The position numbers and the translations under genes are program-made. Source: Bacteroidota bacterium (GTDB lineage Bacteria; Bacteroidota; Bacteroidia; Chitinophagales; UBA10324). Taken from it: 10,466 bases of DNA. Below the pieces are notes generated by a model. It worked only from the letters and a program-made list of their open reading frames with translations, had not been told where the DNA came from and did no database searches. Positions 1 through 6,578 of this stretch are shown one piece after another. The DNA lies in the NCBI GenBank assembly GCA_003455275.1, contig DMRR01000142.1:1-10466 (forward strand). Reading direction: 5' to 3'. Position 1 is the stretch's first letter. Every line of letters begins with the position of its first letter.

Positions 1-2825
1 CACACGCAAATCAAATTTCTGTCGCCTGCGGTGTTGTTGATACGCGATACAGAAGCCCAGAATTTATTCTTGGTGAGATAAGCAAGCGGATATGCTGCGC
101 GTGTGCGTGAGTAGGAATGATTCCATTCGTCAGCTGTAACCACACCAGCAGTGTGCGGCGCATTGTGCAGCAGGTTATCTTCTTTATCAGCTACTCCATC
201 GGCCACTTCCTGAATTTCTTTTCTGATACTCAGCATTGCATTACAGAACCGGTCGAGTTCTTCGCGGTCTTCGCTTTCGGTGGGTTCAATCATCATAGTG
301 CCGGGCACAGGAAACGAAACTGTTGGAGCGTGGAAACCATAATCCATCAATCGCTTCGCTACATCTTCCACTTCAACACCAAACTTTTTAAACTCGCGCA
401 TGTCTACAATCATTTCGTGCGCGCATCTTCCATTGGTACCCTGATATAAAATGGAATATTCTTTTTCGAGTTTGCTCTTCATGTAGTTTGCGTTTAGAAT
501 CGCATAGCGAGTTGCATCGGCACAACCATCAGCTCCCAGCATTCTGATATAACCGTAACTGATTAAGAGAATGGAAGCGCTGCCCCATGGAGCCGCACTC
601 ACCGAATGAATAGCATTTTCTCCTCCTGTTTTTACCACGGCATGACCGGGCAGATAAGGAGCTAATTTTTTATTCACGCAAATGGGTCCCATGCCGGGTC
701 CGCCTCCGCCATGCGGAATTGCAAATGTTTTGTGAAGGTTAATGTGATTGACATCAGCACCAATTGATGAAGGAGAAGTCAAACCCACTTGCGCATTCAT
801 ATTGGCGCCATCCATATACACGAGCCCACCTTGTGAGTGAATGATTTCACAAATCTCCTTAATGCTTTCTTCAAACACACCGTGTGTTGATGGATAAGTC
901 ACCATCAAACATGCTAAATCATTTTTGTGTTCCTCGGCTCGCGCGCGCAAATCGTTGAGGTCAATATTTCCTTTTTCGTCGCACTTCGTTACCACCACTT
1001 TCATTCCTGCAAGCACCGCGCTGGCAGGATTTGTTCCGTGAGCGGAAGAAGGAATGAGCGCAACATTTCTGTGTCCTTCATTATGCGCTTTGTGATAAGC
1101 CATGATTACAAGCAGTCCCGCATACTCACCCTGTGCGCCTGAATTCGGTTGCAGTGAACACGCATCGAACCCTGTGATGGCACACAAATAATTTTCAAGT
1201 TCAGAAATTATTTGCGCATAACCTTTAGTTTGATTTGAAGGAGCAAAAGGATGAATAGAAGAGAACTCTGGCCAGCTTACCGGAATCATTTCGGTCGCCG
1301 CGTTCAGTTTCATGGTGCAACTTCCCAATGAAATCATGCTGGTATTGAGCGAAAGGTCTTTGTTCTCCAATTGTTTCAGGTAGCGCATCATTTGCGATTC
1401 AGAATGATGGCGATTGAAAACAGGATGCGTTAAGTAAGCAGAATTTCTTTTAAGTGAAACAGGAATATTTTTTAAGTCGGAAGAAATAGTTGCTTTCACC
1501 ACAACACCTTCACAAGCTTTGCTGAAGAGAAGCAGAATATCATTCACATCTTTTTCTGTGGAGGTTTCATCCAGTGAAATTCCAATATGACGGTCATCAA
1601 TAATTCGGAAATTAATTCCAACTGATTCAGCAAGCACTTTTAAAGTTTCAGAACGAGGAACTTTTACAAATAGAGTATCAAAATAATTTTGATGAATCAC
1701 TTCAAACACTTTCGCTGTTTTTTCAATTCCATCAGCGAGAGCTCGTGTGAGCGAAGAAATTTTTTCTGCAATGTTTTTCACGCCTTCAGCACCGTGATAA
1801 ATTGCATAAGCCGCAGCCATGTTAGCCAGCAAAGCCTGCGCAGTACAAATGTTTGAAGTTGCTTTTTCTCTCCTGATGTGTTGCTCACGGGTTTGCAAAC
1901 TCATACGGTAAGCAGGCTGACCTTGCGCATCAATCGAAACTCCAATTATGCGACCGGGCATCAATCGCTTGTATTCATCTTTCGCAGCAAAGAATGCAGC
2001 GTGCGGTCCGCCAAAACCAAGCGGCACTCCAAACCGTTGCGCTGAACCAACAGCTACATCTGCTCCCAGCTCTCCGGGAGATTTTAAGAGAGTGAGCGCA
2101 AGCAAGTCAGTTGCCATTACCACTTTCACTCCATGTTTATTTGCTTCTGCAATGAGTGAAGAATAATCATTCACATTTCCGAAACCATCAGGATACTGAA
2201 CAATGCAGCCAAATACTTTTTCAGAGAACTGAAATTTTTCCGGAGAAGAAATCACCAATTCAATTCCAAGTGGAGTTGCGCGAGTTTTTAATATGTCAAT
2301 CGTTTGCGGGAAACATGAATCAGCAACTAGAAAAATATTTTTTGTGTCTTCTTTTCCATTTGCATGAAACAATAAAGTCATTGCTTCAGCAGCCGCAGTG
2401 CCTTCATCCAGCAACGATGCATTGCTCACCGGCAAACCGGTTAAATCAGAAACCATGGTTTGATAGTTAAGAAGCATTTCCAATCTGCCTTGCGCAATCT
2501 CTGCCTGATAAGGAGTATACTGCGTGTACCATCCCGGATTTTCAAAAATGTTACGAAGAATAACCGAAGGAGTAATGGTGTTGTAATAACCCATTCCAAT
2601 AAAAGAGTGAAACACTTTGTTCTTGGAGGCTATTGATTTCATCATTTGCAAGTACTCAAACTCGCTGAGCGCTTCAGGCAAATTCAGTTTTTTATTTGAA
2701 AGAATAGAAGAAGGAATAGTTTCCTGAATCAGTTGGTCGAGTGATGAAGCGCCAATGGCTTTCAGCATTTCATTTTTATCGTGATCACTTATTCCAATAT
2801 GGCGGCGCAAAAAAGAACTGGACAT
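1..2825 (-). CDS. gcvP: Glycine dehydrogenase (decarboxylating), P protein of the glycine cleavage system; 3' end cut by window edge
   Basis: This is the PLP-dependent cytoplasmic P protein. It decarboxylates glycine and passes the aminomethyl group to the lipoyl arm of the H protein (GcvH); with the T and L proteins this gives CO2, ammonia and methylene-tetrahydrofolate. The frame is open for 941 codons from the ATG at 2825 to the window edge. It begins [13 protein letters not shown], the usual GcvP N-terminus. The motif [10 protein letters not shown] lies at about residues 499-508, and the PLP-lysine motif [14 protein letters not shown] follows with the lysine near residue 699 (bases 729-731). 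The last visible residues, around GDRNLICV, match the end of the family, so I infer that only about 15-25 residues are missing. It is the single-chain form with both halves fused, not the split gcvPA/gcvPB form. The start, the lysine and the C-terminal motif share one frame, so I see no frameshift. No gcvT or gcvH is in the window. Confidence 0.97.
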   Translation of the reverse strand, partial: MSSSFLRRHIGISDHDKNEMLKAIGASSLDQLIQETIPSSILSNKKLNLPEALSEFEYLQMMKSIASKNKVFHSFIGMGYYNTITPSVILRNIFENPGWYTQYTPYQAEIAQGRLEMLLNYQTMVSDLTGLPVSNASLLDEGTAAAEAMTLLFHANGKEDTKNIFLVADSCFPQTIDILKTRATPLGIELVISSPEKFQFSEKVFGCIVQYPDGFGNVNDYSSLIAEANKHGVKVVMATDLLALTLLKSPGELGADVAVGSAQRFGVPLGFGGPHAAFFAAKDEYKRLMPGRIIGVSIDAQGQPAYRMSLQTREQHIRREKATSNICTAQALLANMAAAYAIYHGAEGVKNIAEKISSLTRALADGIEKTAKVFEVIHQNYFDTLFVKVPRSETLKVLAESVGINFRIIDDRHIGISLDETSTEKDVNDILLLFSKACEGVVVKATISSDLKNIPVSLKRNSAYLTHPVFNRHHSESQMMRYLKQLENKDLSLNTSMISLGSCTMKLNAATEMIPVSWPEFSSIHPFAPSNQTKGYAQIISELENYLCAITGFDACSLQPNSGAQGEYAGLLVIMAYHKAHNEGHRNVALIPSSAHGTNPASAVLAGMKVVVTKCDEKGNIDLNDLRARAEEHKNDLACLMVTYPSTHGVFEESIKEICEIIHSQGGLVYMDGANMNAQVGLTSPSSIGADVNHINLHKTFAIPHGGGGPGMGPICVNKKLAPYLPGHAVVKTGGENAIHSVSAAPWGSASILLISYGYIRMLGADGCADATRYAILNANYMKSKLEKEYSILYQGTNGRCAHEMIVDMREFKKFGVEVEDVAKRLMDYGFHAPTVSFPVPGTMMIEPTESEDREELDRFCNAMLSIRKEIQEVADGVADKEDNLLHNAPHTAGVVTADEWNHSYSRTRAAYPLAYLTKNKFWASVSRINNTAGDRNLICV

Positions 2826-2858
2826 TCAAGTAGGGTTGGTTTGATTTTTTAATTGTAG

Positions 2859-2877
2859 TCCCGATATTTTTTCGGGA
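2859..2877 (-). other. Small hairpin in the gcvP leader
   Basis: The inverted repeat TCCCGA / TCGGGA (2859-2864 and 2872-2877) encloses a 7-base AT-rich loop. It sits 34-52 bases upstream of the gcvP start, just downstream of the candidate -7 motif, so it would lie at or near the 5' end of the mRNA. As the minus strand is read it is followed by CTACAATTAA rather than a T-run, so it does not look like a terminator. It could be a leader structure or one of the short CCCGA/TCGGG palindromes scattered in Bacteroidota intergenic DNA. A second partial copy (ATCGGG) occurs at about 2908-2913. Confidence 0.4.
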
Positions 2878-2880
2878 ACG

Positions 2881-2888
2881 CAAATGTA
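2881..2888 (-). promoter_or_regulatory. Candidate gcvP promoter, -7 element
   Basis: Read on the minus strand the bases are TACATTTG, an exact match to the Bacteroidota -7 consensus TAnnTTTG. It lies 55 bases upstream of the gcvP ATG. The -33 element is weak: the nearest TTG (2913-2915) is about 24 bases further upstream, slightly too far. The call rests on one 8-base motif in AT-rich DNA, so chance is possible. Confidence 0.35.
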
Positions 2889-2980
2889 ATTGTCAAAAGA
2901 AATTCTATCGGGCAATAGGAACTTATGCATTCCGTTATTCACAGCACTCTAACAATCCTTTGTTAAAAAATATGACTCTG

Positions 2981-3014
2981 TTTGTGTTCATTAAAAATGA
3001 TTTATATACTTTTA
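2981..3014 (+). promoter_or_regulatory. Candidate promoter for the J-domain-like gene
   Basis: TTTG at 2981-2984 and TACTTTTA at 3007-3014 are 22 bases apart. They resemble the Bacteroidota -33 (TTTG) and -7 (TAnnTTTG, 7 of 8) elements. If used, transcription would begin near 3018-3020, a short distance before the ATG at 3033. It would fall inside the coding region of any earlier start (TTG 2982 or ATG 2997), which favours 3033 as the true start. The evidence is a motif match only. Confidence 0.3.
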
Positions 3015-3032
3015 GGACAAATTATTTATGCT

Positions 3033-3605
3033 ATGCTAAATGATTACTGTAAAATAATGGGCATCGAGCATGATGCATCAGAAATGGAAATCAAGCGCTC
3101 TTTCAGAAAACGCTCGAGAGAACTTCACCCGGAATTTAACAGTGCCCCAGATGCAGAGCAACAATTTATTTTATTGAATGAAGCCTATGACATTCTCACT
3201 CACAGAAAAACCCGGGAATTATTTGAGGAAGATTTGGGAACATACCATAACCCGGAAACATATCCTTCATACAAACATTATGTTACAATAGCCCGTGAAC
3301 GCGCTACTGTTCATGCGCGGCTGCCTTTTAAAGAATTTACCAGGTCTAAATTTTATCAGAGTACACACACTTACCCGTATGTCATGTTTGTGGCTGAAAT
3401 GGTTGGCGCTTTATTGATGATTTGCGTTCCTTATCTATTAATGGTAAGCGAGAACAATAAGCCAATCGGGGTCGCTTCTTTATTTGTAGCTCTTCCGGCC
3501 GGTATATTTTTTCTTGTTCAATCGCTTTCTGGTTTTTCTGCAATGAAAAAGTATAAAGGGAAAACAAAGGTTTCAAAAGTTAAAGCTCAGGTACAAAAAT
3601 CCTAA
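3033..3605 (+). CDS. Membrane-anchored J-domain-like protein with HPE in place of HPD
   Basis: The 190-residue protein has an N-terminal J-like domain (about residues 2-68). It starts LNDYCKIMGI, has a basic helix II (EIKRSFRKRSREL), and a helix III containing LLNEAYDIL. The canonical HPD loop reads HPE (residues 32-34, bases 3126-3134). In DnaJ proteins the HPD aspartate is needed to stimulate Hsp70 ATPase, so this may be a weakened or non-canonical co-chaperone. Two hydrophobic segments (about 115-138 and 145-165) and a lysine-rich tail (172-190) suggest membrane anchoring with the J-like domain and tail on the cytoplasmic side; the topology is inferred. There is no G/F region or zinc-finger domain, so it is not DnaJ itself. 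The same frame is open back to 2982, but the J domain begins exactly at the ATG at 3033, so I chose that start. The partner and function are unknown. The next gene follows after 41 bases on the same strand. Confidence 0.8.
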   Translation: MLNDYCKIMGIEHDASEMEIKRSFRKRSRELHPEFNSAPDAEQQFILLNEAYDILTHRKTRELFEEDLGTYHNPETYPSYKHYVTIARERATVHARLPFKEFTRSKFYQSTHTYPYVMFVAEMVGALLMICVPYLLMVSENNKPIGVASLFVALPAGIFFLVQSLSGFSAMKKYKGKTKVSKVKAQVQKS

Positions 3606-3626
3606 TCAGGATTCCTTTATTTTATT
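3598..3626 (+). terminator. Weak possible terminator after the J-like gene
   Basis: AATCCT / AGGATT (3598-3603, 3608-3613) form a 6-bp, 4-base-loop hairpin overlapping the stop codon. A T-rich stretch (CCTTTATTTTATT) follows. The stem is short and AT-rich and the T-tract is interrupted, so read-through into the next gene is quite possible. Confidence 0.2.
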
Positions 3627-3646
3627 GTAAGTTATAAGTTTGCTGA

Positions 3647-4288
3647 ATGCTGTATAAGAGAGCAATCACACTCTTCCCGATAATCTTTTTTTCAATTTTT
3701 AGTTTCGCTCAGGATACTTCTAAAAAAGTAATCCAATTTAGTGGTGTATTATATTCTATTGATTCTCCTCATATAGAAATTCCATTTGCAACAATTTATG
3801 ACATTAATACCGGCGAAGGTTCGATCAGCAGCTTTAATGGTTTTTTCACAGTGGTAGGAAATGAAGGAGATACGATTATTTTTTCGTGCATTGGTTTTAA
3901 GCAGATTCAAATTGTTGTTCCATCTGAAAATGTGCTGCAAAAAATTTCAACTAATATTTATCTAACACCGACCTATTACATGTTAGCCGGCGCAGTTGTG
4001 TATCCGTGGGGAAGCAAGGATCAGTTTCCTTATGCATTTATACACACTGATGTTCCCGATGACGATTTAGCGCGTGCGCGCAAAAACCTGGATCCAGATT
4101 ACCTTAAAACTTTAGCCCTGTCAAAAGACTCGGACCCAGATATTAATTCAATGATGGTTTTGAATAATTATTCTCAAAGTATGTATTACTACGGACAGGC
4201 AAAATCAATGAACATCATGAATCCGCTTGCGTGGGCACAGTTTTTTTCTGACTTAAAAAACGGGAAGTATAAAAATCCGAATAAGTAA
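3647..4288 (+). CDS. Secreted protein with a CarboxypepD_reg-like domain
   Basis: The 213-residue product begins with a signal peptide: Lys/Arg at residues 4-5, a hydrophobic core to about residue 20, and likely cleavage after Ala21 in FSFA|QDT. It is therefore exported. Residues about 29-107 form a CarboxypepD_reg-like beta-sandwich, as shown by the pattern IPFATIYDINTGEGSISSFNG...GDTIIFSCIGFK. This fold also begins many TonB-dependent receptors, but here no plug or barrel follows. The remaining 100 residues are Tyr- and Asn-rich, with an acidic DVPDDDLARARKNL stretch at 135-148, and I do not recognise them as a named domain. No lipobox cysteine follows the signal peptide, so a periplasmic or outer-membrane-associated location is more likely than a lipoprotein. 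The molecular role is unknown. The start gives a standard signal peptide and no other start fits. Confidence 0.85.
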   Translation: MLYKRAITLFPIIFFSIFSFAQDTSKKVIQFSGVLYSIDSPHIEIPFATIYDINTGEGSISSFNGFFTVVGNEGDTIIFSCIGFKQIQIVVPSENVLQKISTNIYLTPTYYMLAGAVVYPWGSKDQFPYAFIHTDVPDDDLARARKNLDPDYLKTLALSKDSDPDINSMMVLNNYSQSMYYYGQAKSMNIMNPLAWAQFFSDLKNGKYKNPNK

Positions 4289-4363
4289 GGGTTGTTAGTT
4301 TATTGTTATTCGTTATTAGAAAGTAACTGTATTAGCTAACAATTTCCAATTTCCAAAAACTCA

Positions 4364-4960
4364 TCACTTCTTAACCGGAAATTTCATTTTGTAATCAACT
4401 TTCACATCGCCACGCGAAATTTTCTCGAGCCGGTTTTTTAACAATCTTTTTTTCAATGGCTTTAAATGATCGGTGAAAAGAATTCCTTCAATATGATCAA
4501 ACTCGTGCTGAATAATTCTTCCTGTAAAACCTGAAAATTTTTTTCGATAATGCTTAAAATCCTCATCAAGATATTCAATATCCACTTCATCAGGGCGGGT
4601 AATGTCTTCGCGAATGTTTGGAATGCTTAAACATCCTTCATTATAAATCCATTTTTCTCCGGCACGCGAATGAACTTTTGCATTAATGAAAACCTGTTTA
4701 ACACCTTCTTCGCCTTCGAAATCATTATCGTCGTCATCTTCAGCTTTATCATTTTTTTTATTGAGAATTTGAGCGCTGTCGATGATAAATAAGCGAACGG
4801 AAAGGCCAATTTGAGGAGCGGCCAAACCAACACCAGATGCATTATACATGGTGTCATACATGTTTGCAATTACCTCTTTCAGGTTAGGATAGTCAATTGA
4901 AATATCTTCTGCCTTTTTTCTCAGCAGCGGATCGCCATAAGCAACAATTGGTAAATTCAT
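4364..4960 (-). CDS. def: Peptide deformylase
   Basis: This cytoplasmic Fe/Zn hydrolase removes the formyl group from the N-terminal Met of new proteins. All three family motifs are intact in the 198-residue product: GVGLAAPQIG (43-52), EGCLSIP (108-114) with metal ligand Cys110, and QHEFDH (151-156) with ligands His152 and His156 and catalytic Glu153. Together these show an active type-1 enzyme. An acidic insertion at about 70-86 (KAEDDDDNDFEGEEG) sits between motif I and the strand VFINAKV. E. coli Def lacks it, but similar acidic loops are, from memory, found in other Bacteroidota deformylases. The ATG lies 2 bases after the stop of the DUF3078 gene (TAA-AA-ATG), so it is probably co-transcribed and translationally coupled. 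The neighbour often seen beside def elsewhere, fmt, is absent here. Confidence 0.98.
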   Translation of the reverse strand: MNLPIVAYGDPLLRKKAEDISIDYPNLKEVIANMYDTMYNASGVGLAAPQIGLSVRLFIIDSAQILNKKNDKAEDDDDNDFEGEEGVKQVFINAKVHSRAGEKWIYNEGCLSIPNIREDITRPDEVDIEYLDEDFKHYRKKFSGFTGRIIQHEFDHIEGILFTDHLKPLKKRLLKNRLEKISRGDVKVDYKMKFPVKK

Positions 4961-4962
4961 TT

Positions 4963-5916
4963 TTAAAATTTGTAAGCGAAGCCAACGCCAATTACATCTT
5001 TCAGCTGTAAGCGCGGACCTGTTCCAATTTGTGTTTTCACTCCATTGGTTTCAGAATAAACAGGAACAAGAATATCGTTATCATAAATAGCATTTGCATA
5101 GATGCTCGCTGATAAATATTTGTTCACCTTCATTGCAAGCAGTGCCTCAAAATTTACATCAATGTTTGCCCTATTTGCAGCTACTTTATCAGTGTAATTA
5201 TTAAAAAGATTCAGCTTCGCCATCAGGTTAACATTCTTAATAATATCCTTTTGAAATTTTGCATTGAATGAAGCTCCGAATTCCGAACGGATTTTTTTAC
5301 CGTGAGTAATTATTGCTCCGCTTGAATCAAAAACAGCTGCTTCATTTCCATATGTTCCGGCATCGGCAATCGTTTCGTTGTTCACAATTGTAAATCTGCC
5401 GGTGGCAGGCGAAAGGAACATTGAAAAATAATCATTCGGCTTATAATCCATCCCCAACGCGATTGTCAAATAAGCCGGAGCAAAAAATTGAGAAATCACA
5501 GTACTGTCATCCGGATAATTATAGCCGGGAGAAAACTGAGATTTAAAATTCAACAGTGCACTATAATAAAATTTACCTGAGGCAAGTTTTCCAAATTTTG
5601 AATTCAATTCAATTTTATCGTCACTTTTCCGGATTGGAAATTTATTTAACTTCACTAAACCGTAAGCAAGGTCAAGCGAATTTTCCCAATACATTTTTTC
5701 TTTACGGTAGTTGTAAAAAGTATTTGACAAACCATTGAGAGCAAAAGAATTTTCGCCTCCGGCAGCCCAGTTAGTGTATTGTGTTTGCGAAAGATTCAAA
5801 GAAATGAATCCACCTTTTTTCCAAGAGGTATCGGCTTTCGTTTGAGCTTTTGTTTCTGTTGTAATTAATAAGTTGACAATTGAAAGACTAAATGCAATCA
5901 GTAAAATTTTTTTCAT
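4963..5916 (-). CDS. DUF3078 family protein, predicted outer-membrane beta-barrel
   Basis: The 317-residue exported protein has a signal peptide (MKKILLIAFSLSIVNLLI...) with likely cleavage after Ala24 (TKA|QTK). The mature part starts with SLNLSQTQYTNWAAGGENS (about 39-57), the recognisable DUF3078 opening. Alternating hydrophobic and polar strands rich in aromatic residues follow, ending GVGFAYKF with a C-terminal Phe. That ending is typical of outer-membrane barrels. Its function is not known, and I infer the barrel from strand pattern only. The frame is open upstream to an ATG at 5988, but those extra 24 residues are charged and would bury the signal peptide. They would also put the start inside the mscL terminator hairpin, so I chose 5916. 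The upstream minus-strand DNA has a near-match to the -7 motif (TTAATTTG, 5958-5965), a weak promoter candidate. It is followed by def after 2 bases. Confidence 0.85.
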   Translation of the reverse strand: MKKILLIAFSLSIVNLLITTETKAQTKADTSWKKGGFISLNLSQTQYTNWAAGGENSFALNGLSNTFYNYRKEKMYWENSLDLAYGLVKLNKFPIRKSDDKIELNSKFGKLASGKFYYSALLNFKSQFSPGYNYPDDSTVISQFFAPAYLTIALGMDYKPNDYFSMFLSPATGRFTIVNNETIADAGTYGNEAAVFDSSGAIITHGKKIRSEFGASFNAKFQKDIIKNVNLMAKLNLFNNYTDKVAANRANIDVNFEALLAMKVNKYLSASIYANAIYDNDILVPVYSETNGVKTQIGTGPRLQLKDVIGVGFAYKF

Positions 5917-5967
5917 CAGCTTTTTTATTTGTTTTTCCCTATCAGTTTCGGGCGGGGGCAAATTAAA

Positions 5968-6001
5968 ATCCCTCGCTCCAATCTTCAATGTAGCGAGGGA
6001 T
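5968..6001 (-). terminator. Rho-independent terminator of mscL
   Basis: The perfect 10-bp inverted repeat ATCCCTCGCT / AGCGAGGGAT (5968-5977 and 5992-6001) has a 14-base loop. It starts 19 bases after the mscL stop and, read on the minus strand, is followed by TTTTAATTT. The GC-rich stem plus T-tract fits an intrinsic terminator. It separates mscL from the DUF3078-def pair. Confidence 0.85.
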
Positions 6002-6020
6002 GTTATTGCAGGTTTTGAAT

Positions 6021-6419
6021 TTATTTCTTCAGTGCATCACGAATTTCCATCAGCAATTTTTCTTCATTGCTTGGAGCAGGAGGAGCGGCAGGTGCAGCTT
6101 CTTCTTTTTTCTTCATGCGGTTTAATGCTTTTACAACCATAAAGACTGCAAATGCCACAATCAGAAAATCAATTACCACGGTAATAAATGTCCCGTAATA
6201 AATGTAAACGGCGGGCTTATCAGCAGTTGCGGCCTGTATCTCAAATGTCAGAGATGAAAAATCTTTTCCGCTTGTAAGCAACCCTACAACCGGCATTACC
6301 ATTCCATCTACAAAAGCAGATACAATTTTTCCGAATGCTGCACCCATTACAACGCCGACAGCCATATCGACCAGGTTTCCGCGCATCGCGAATTCCTTAA
6401 ATTCTTTCATCATTCCCAT
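6021..6419 (-). CDS. mscL: Large-conductance mechanosensitive channel
   Basis: MscL is a homopentameric inner-membrane channel that opens under high membrane tension and releases solutes during hypo-osmotic shock. The 132-residue product aligns along its length with E. coli MscL (136 aa). It has the amphipathic N-terminus [13 protein letters not shown]1 with the glycine-rich gate [15 protein letters not shown] (about 17-31), a periplasmic loop, TM2 [18 protein letters not shown] (83-100), then a linker of Lys, Glu, Ala and Pro, and the C-terminal helix [11 protein letters not shown]. The gate position equivalent to E. coli Leu19 is Met, while Val23 and the key glycines are kept. The frame is open to an ATG at 6512, but homology begins at MGMMKEF, so I chose 6419. 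Terminators on both sides suggest a single-gene transcript. No convincing promoter motif is visible in 6420-6524. Confidence 0.97.
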   Translation of the reverse strand: MGMMKEFKEFAMRGNLVDMAVGVVMGAAFGKIVSAFVDGMVMPVVGLLTSGKDFSSLTFEIQAATADKPAVYIYYGTFITVVIDFLIVAFAVFMVVKALNRMKKKEEAAPAAPPAPSNEEKLLMEIRDALKK

Positions 6420-6524
6420 AGTGTGTTTTGTTTTTGAGCGTGAAAAATAACAAGAAGTTTTATATAATTTCAGAATGGTGAATTCACTATCGATAGAAGA
6501 AACAATTTGCATTAAATAGATACA

Positions 6525-6560
6525 AAAAAAGTCCCATGGAATTTTTCCAGGGACTTTTTT
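6525..6560 (-). terminator. Rho-independent terminator of the M4 protease gene
   Basis: AAAAAAGTCCC (6525-6535) pairs with GGGACTTTTTT (6550-6560). The inner pairs TGGA/TCCA (6537-6540, 6546-6549) continue the stem past one bulged A, leaving a 5-base loop. It begins 18 bases after the protease stop, and on the minus strand the stem runs into a T-run. The hairpin is symmetric enough to work in both directions, but no plus-strand gene feeds it. Confidence 0.85.
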
Positions 6561-6578
6561 GGTTTCGAACTAAAAATC

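Noticed and set aside
117..2470. Several plus-strand open frames (117-449, 927-1142, 1948-2166, 2156-2470)
   Set aside because: They lie antisense to gcvP, whose reading frame is continuous and strongly conserved. The translations show no domain, signal peptide or start context.
2826..2980. Glycine riboswitch upstream of gcvP
   Set aside because: The leader is too short, and only one small hairpin is visible. The paired-aptamer conserved core is not seen.
4289..4363. Terminator between the converging genes
   Set aside because: The only inverted repeat is TTGTTAG/CTAACAA (4292-4298, 4336-4342) with a 37-base loop and no T-run, which is too weak to call. The nearby tandem ATTTCCA copies look like chance in AT-rich DNA.
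5917..5988. Longer DUF3078 protein starting at the ATG at 5988
   Set aside because: The added 24 residues would precede a normal signal peptide, and the region includes part of the mscL terminator hairpin.
6420..6512. Longer MscL starting at the ATG at 6512
   Set aside because: MscL homology begins at MGMMKEF. The extension has no similarity to MscL N-termini.
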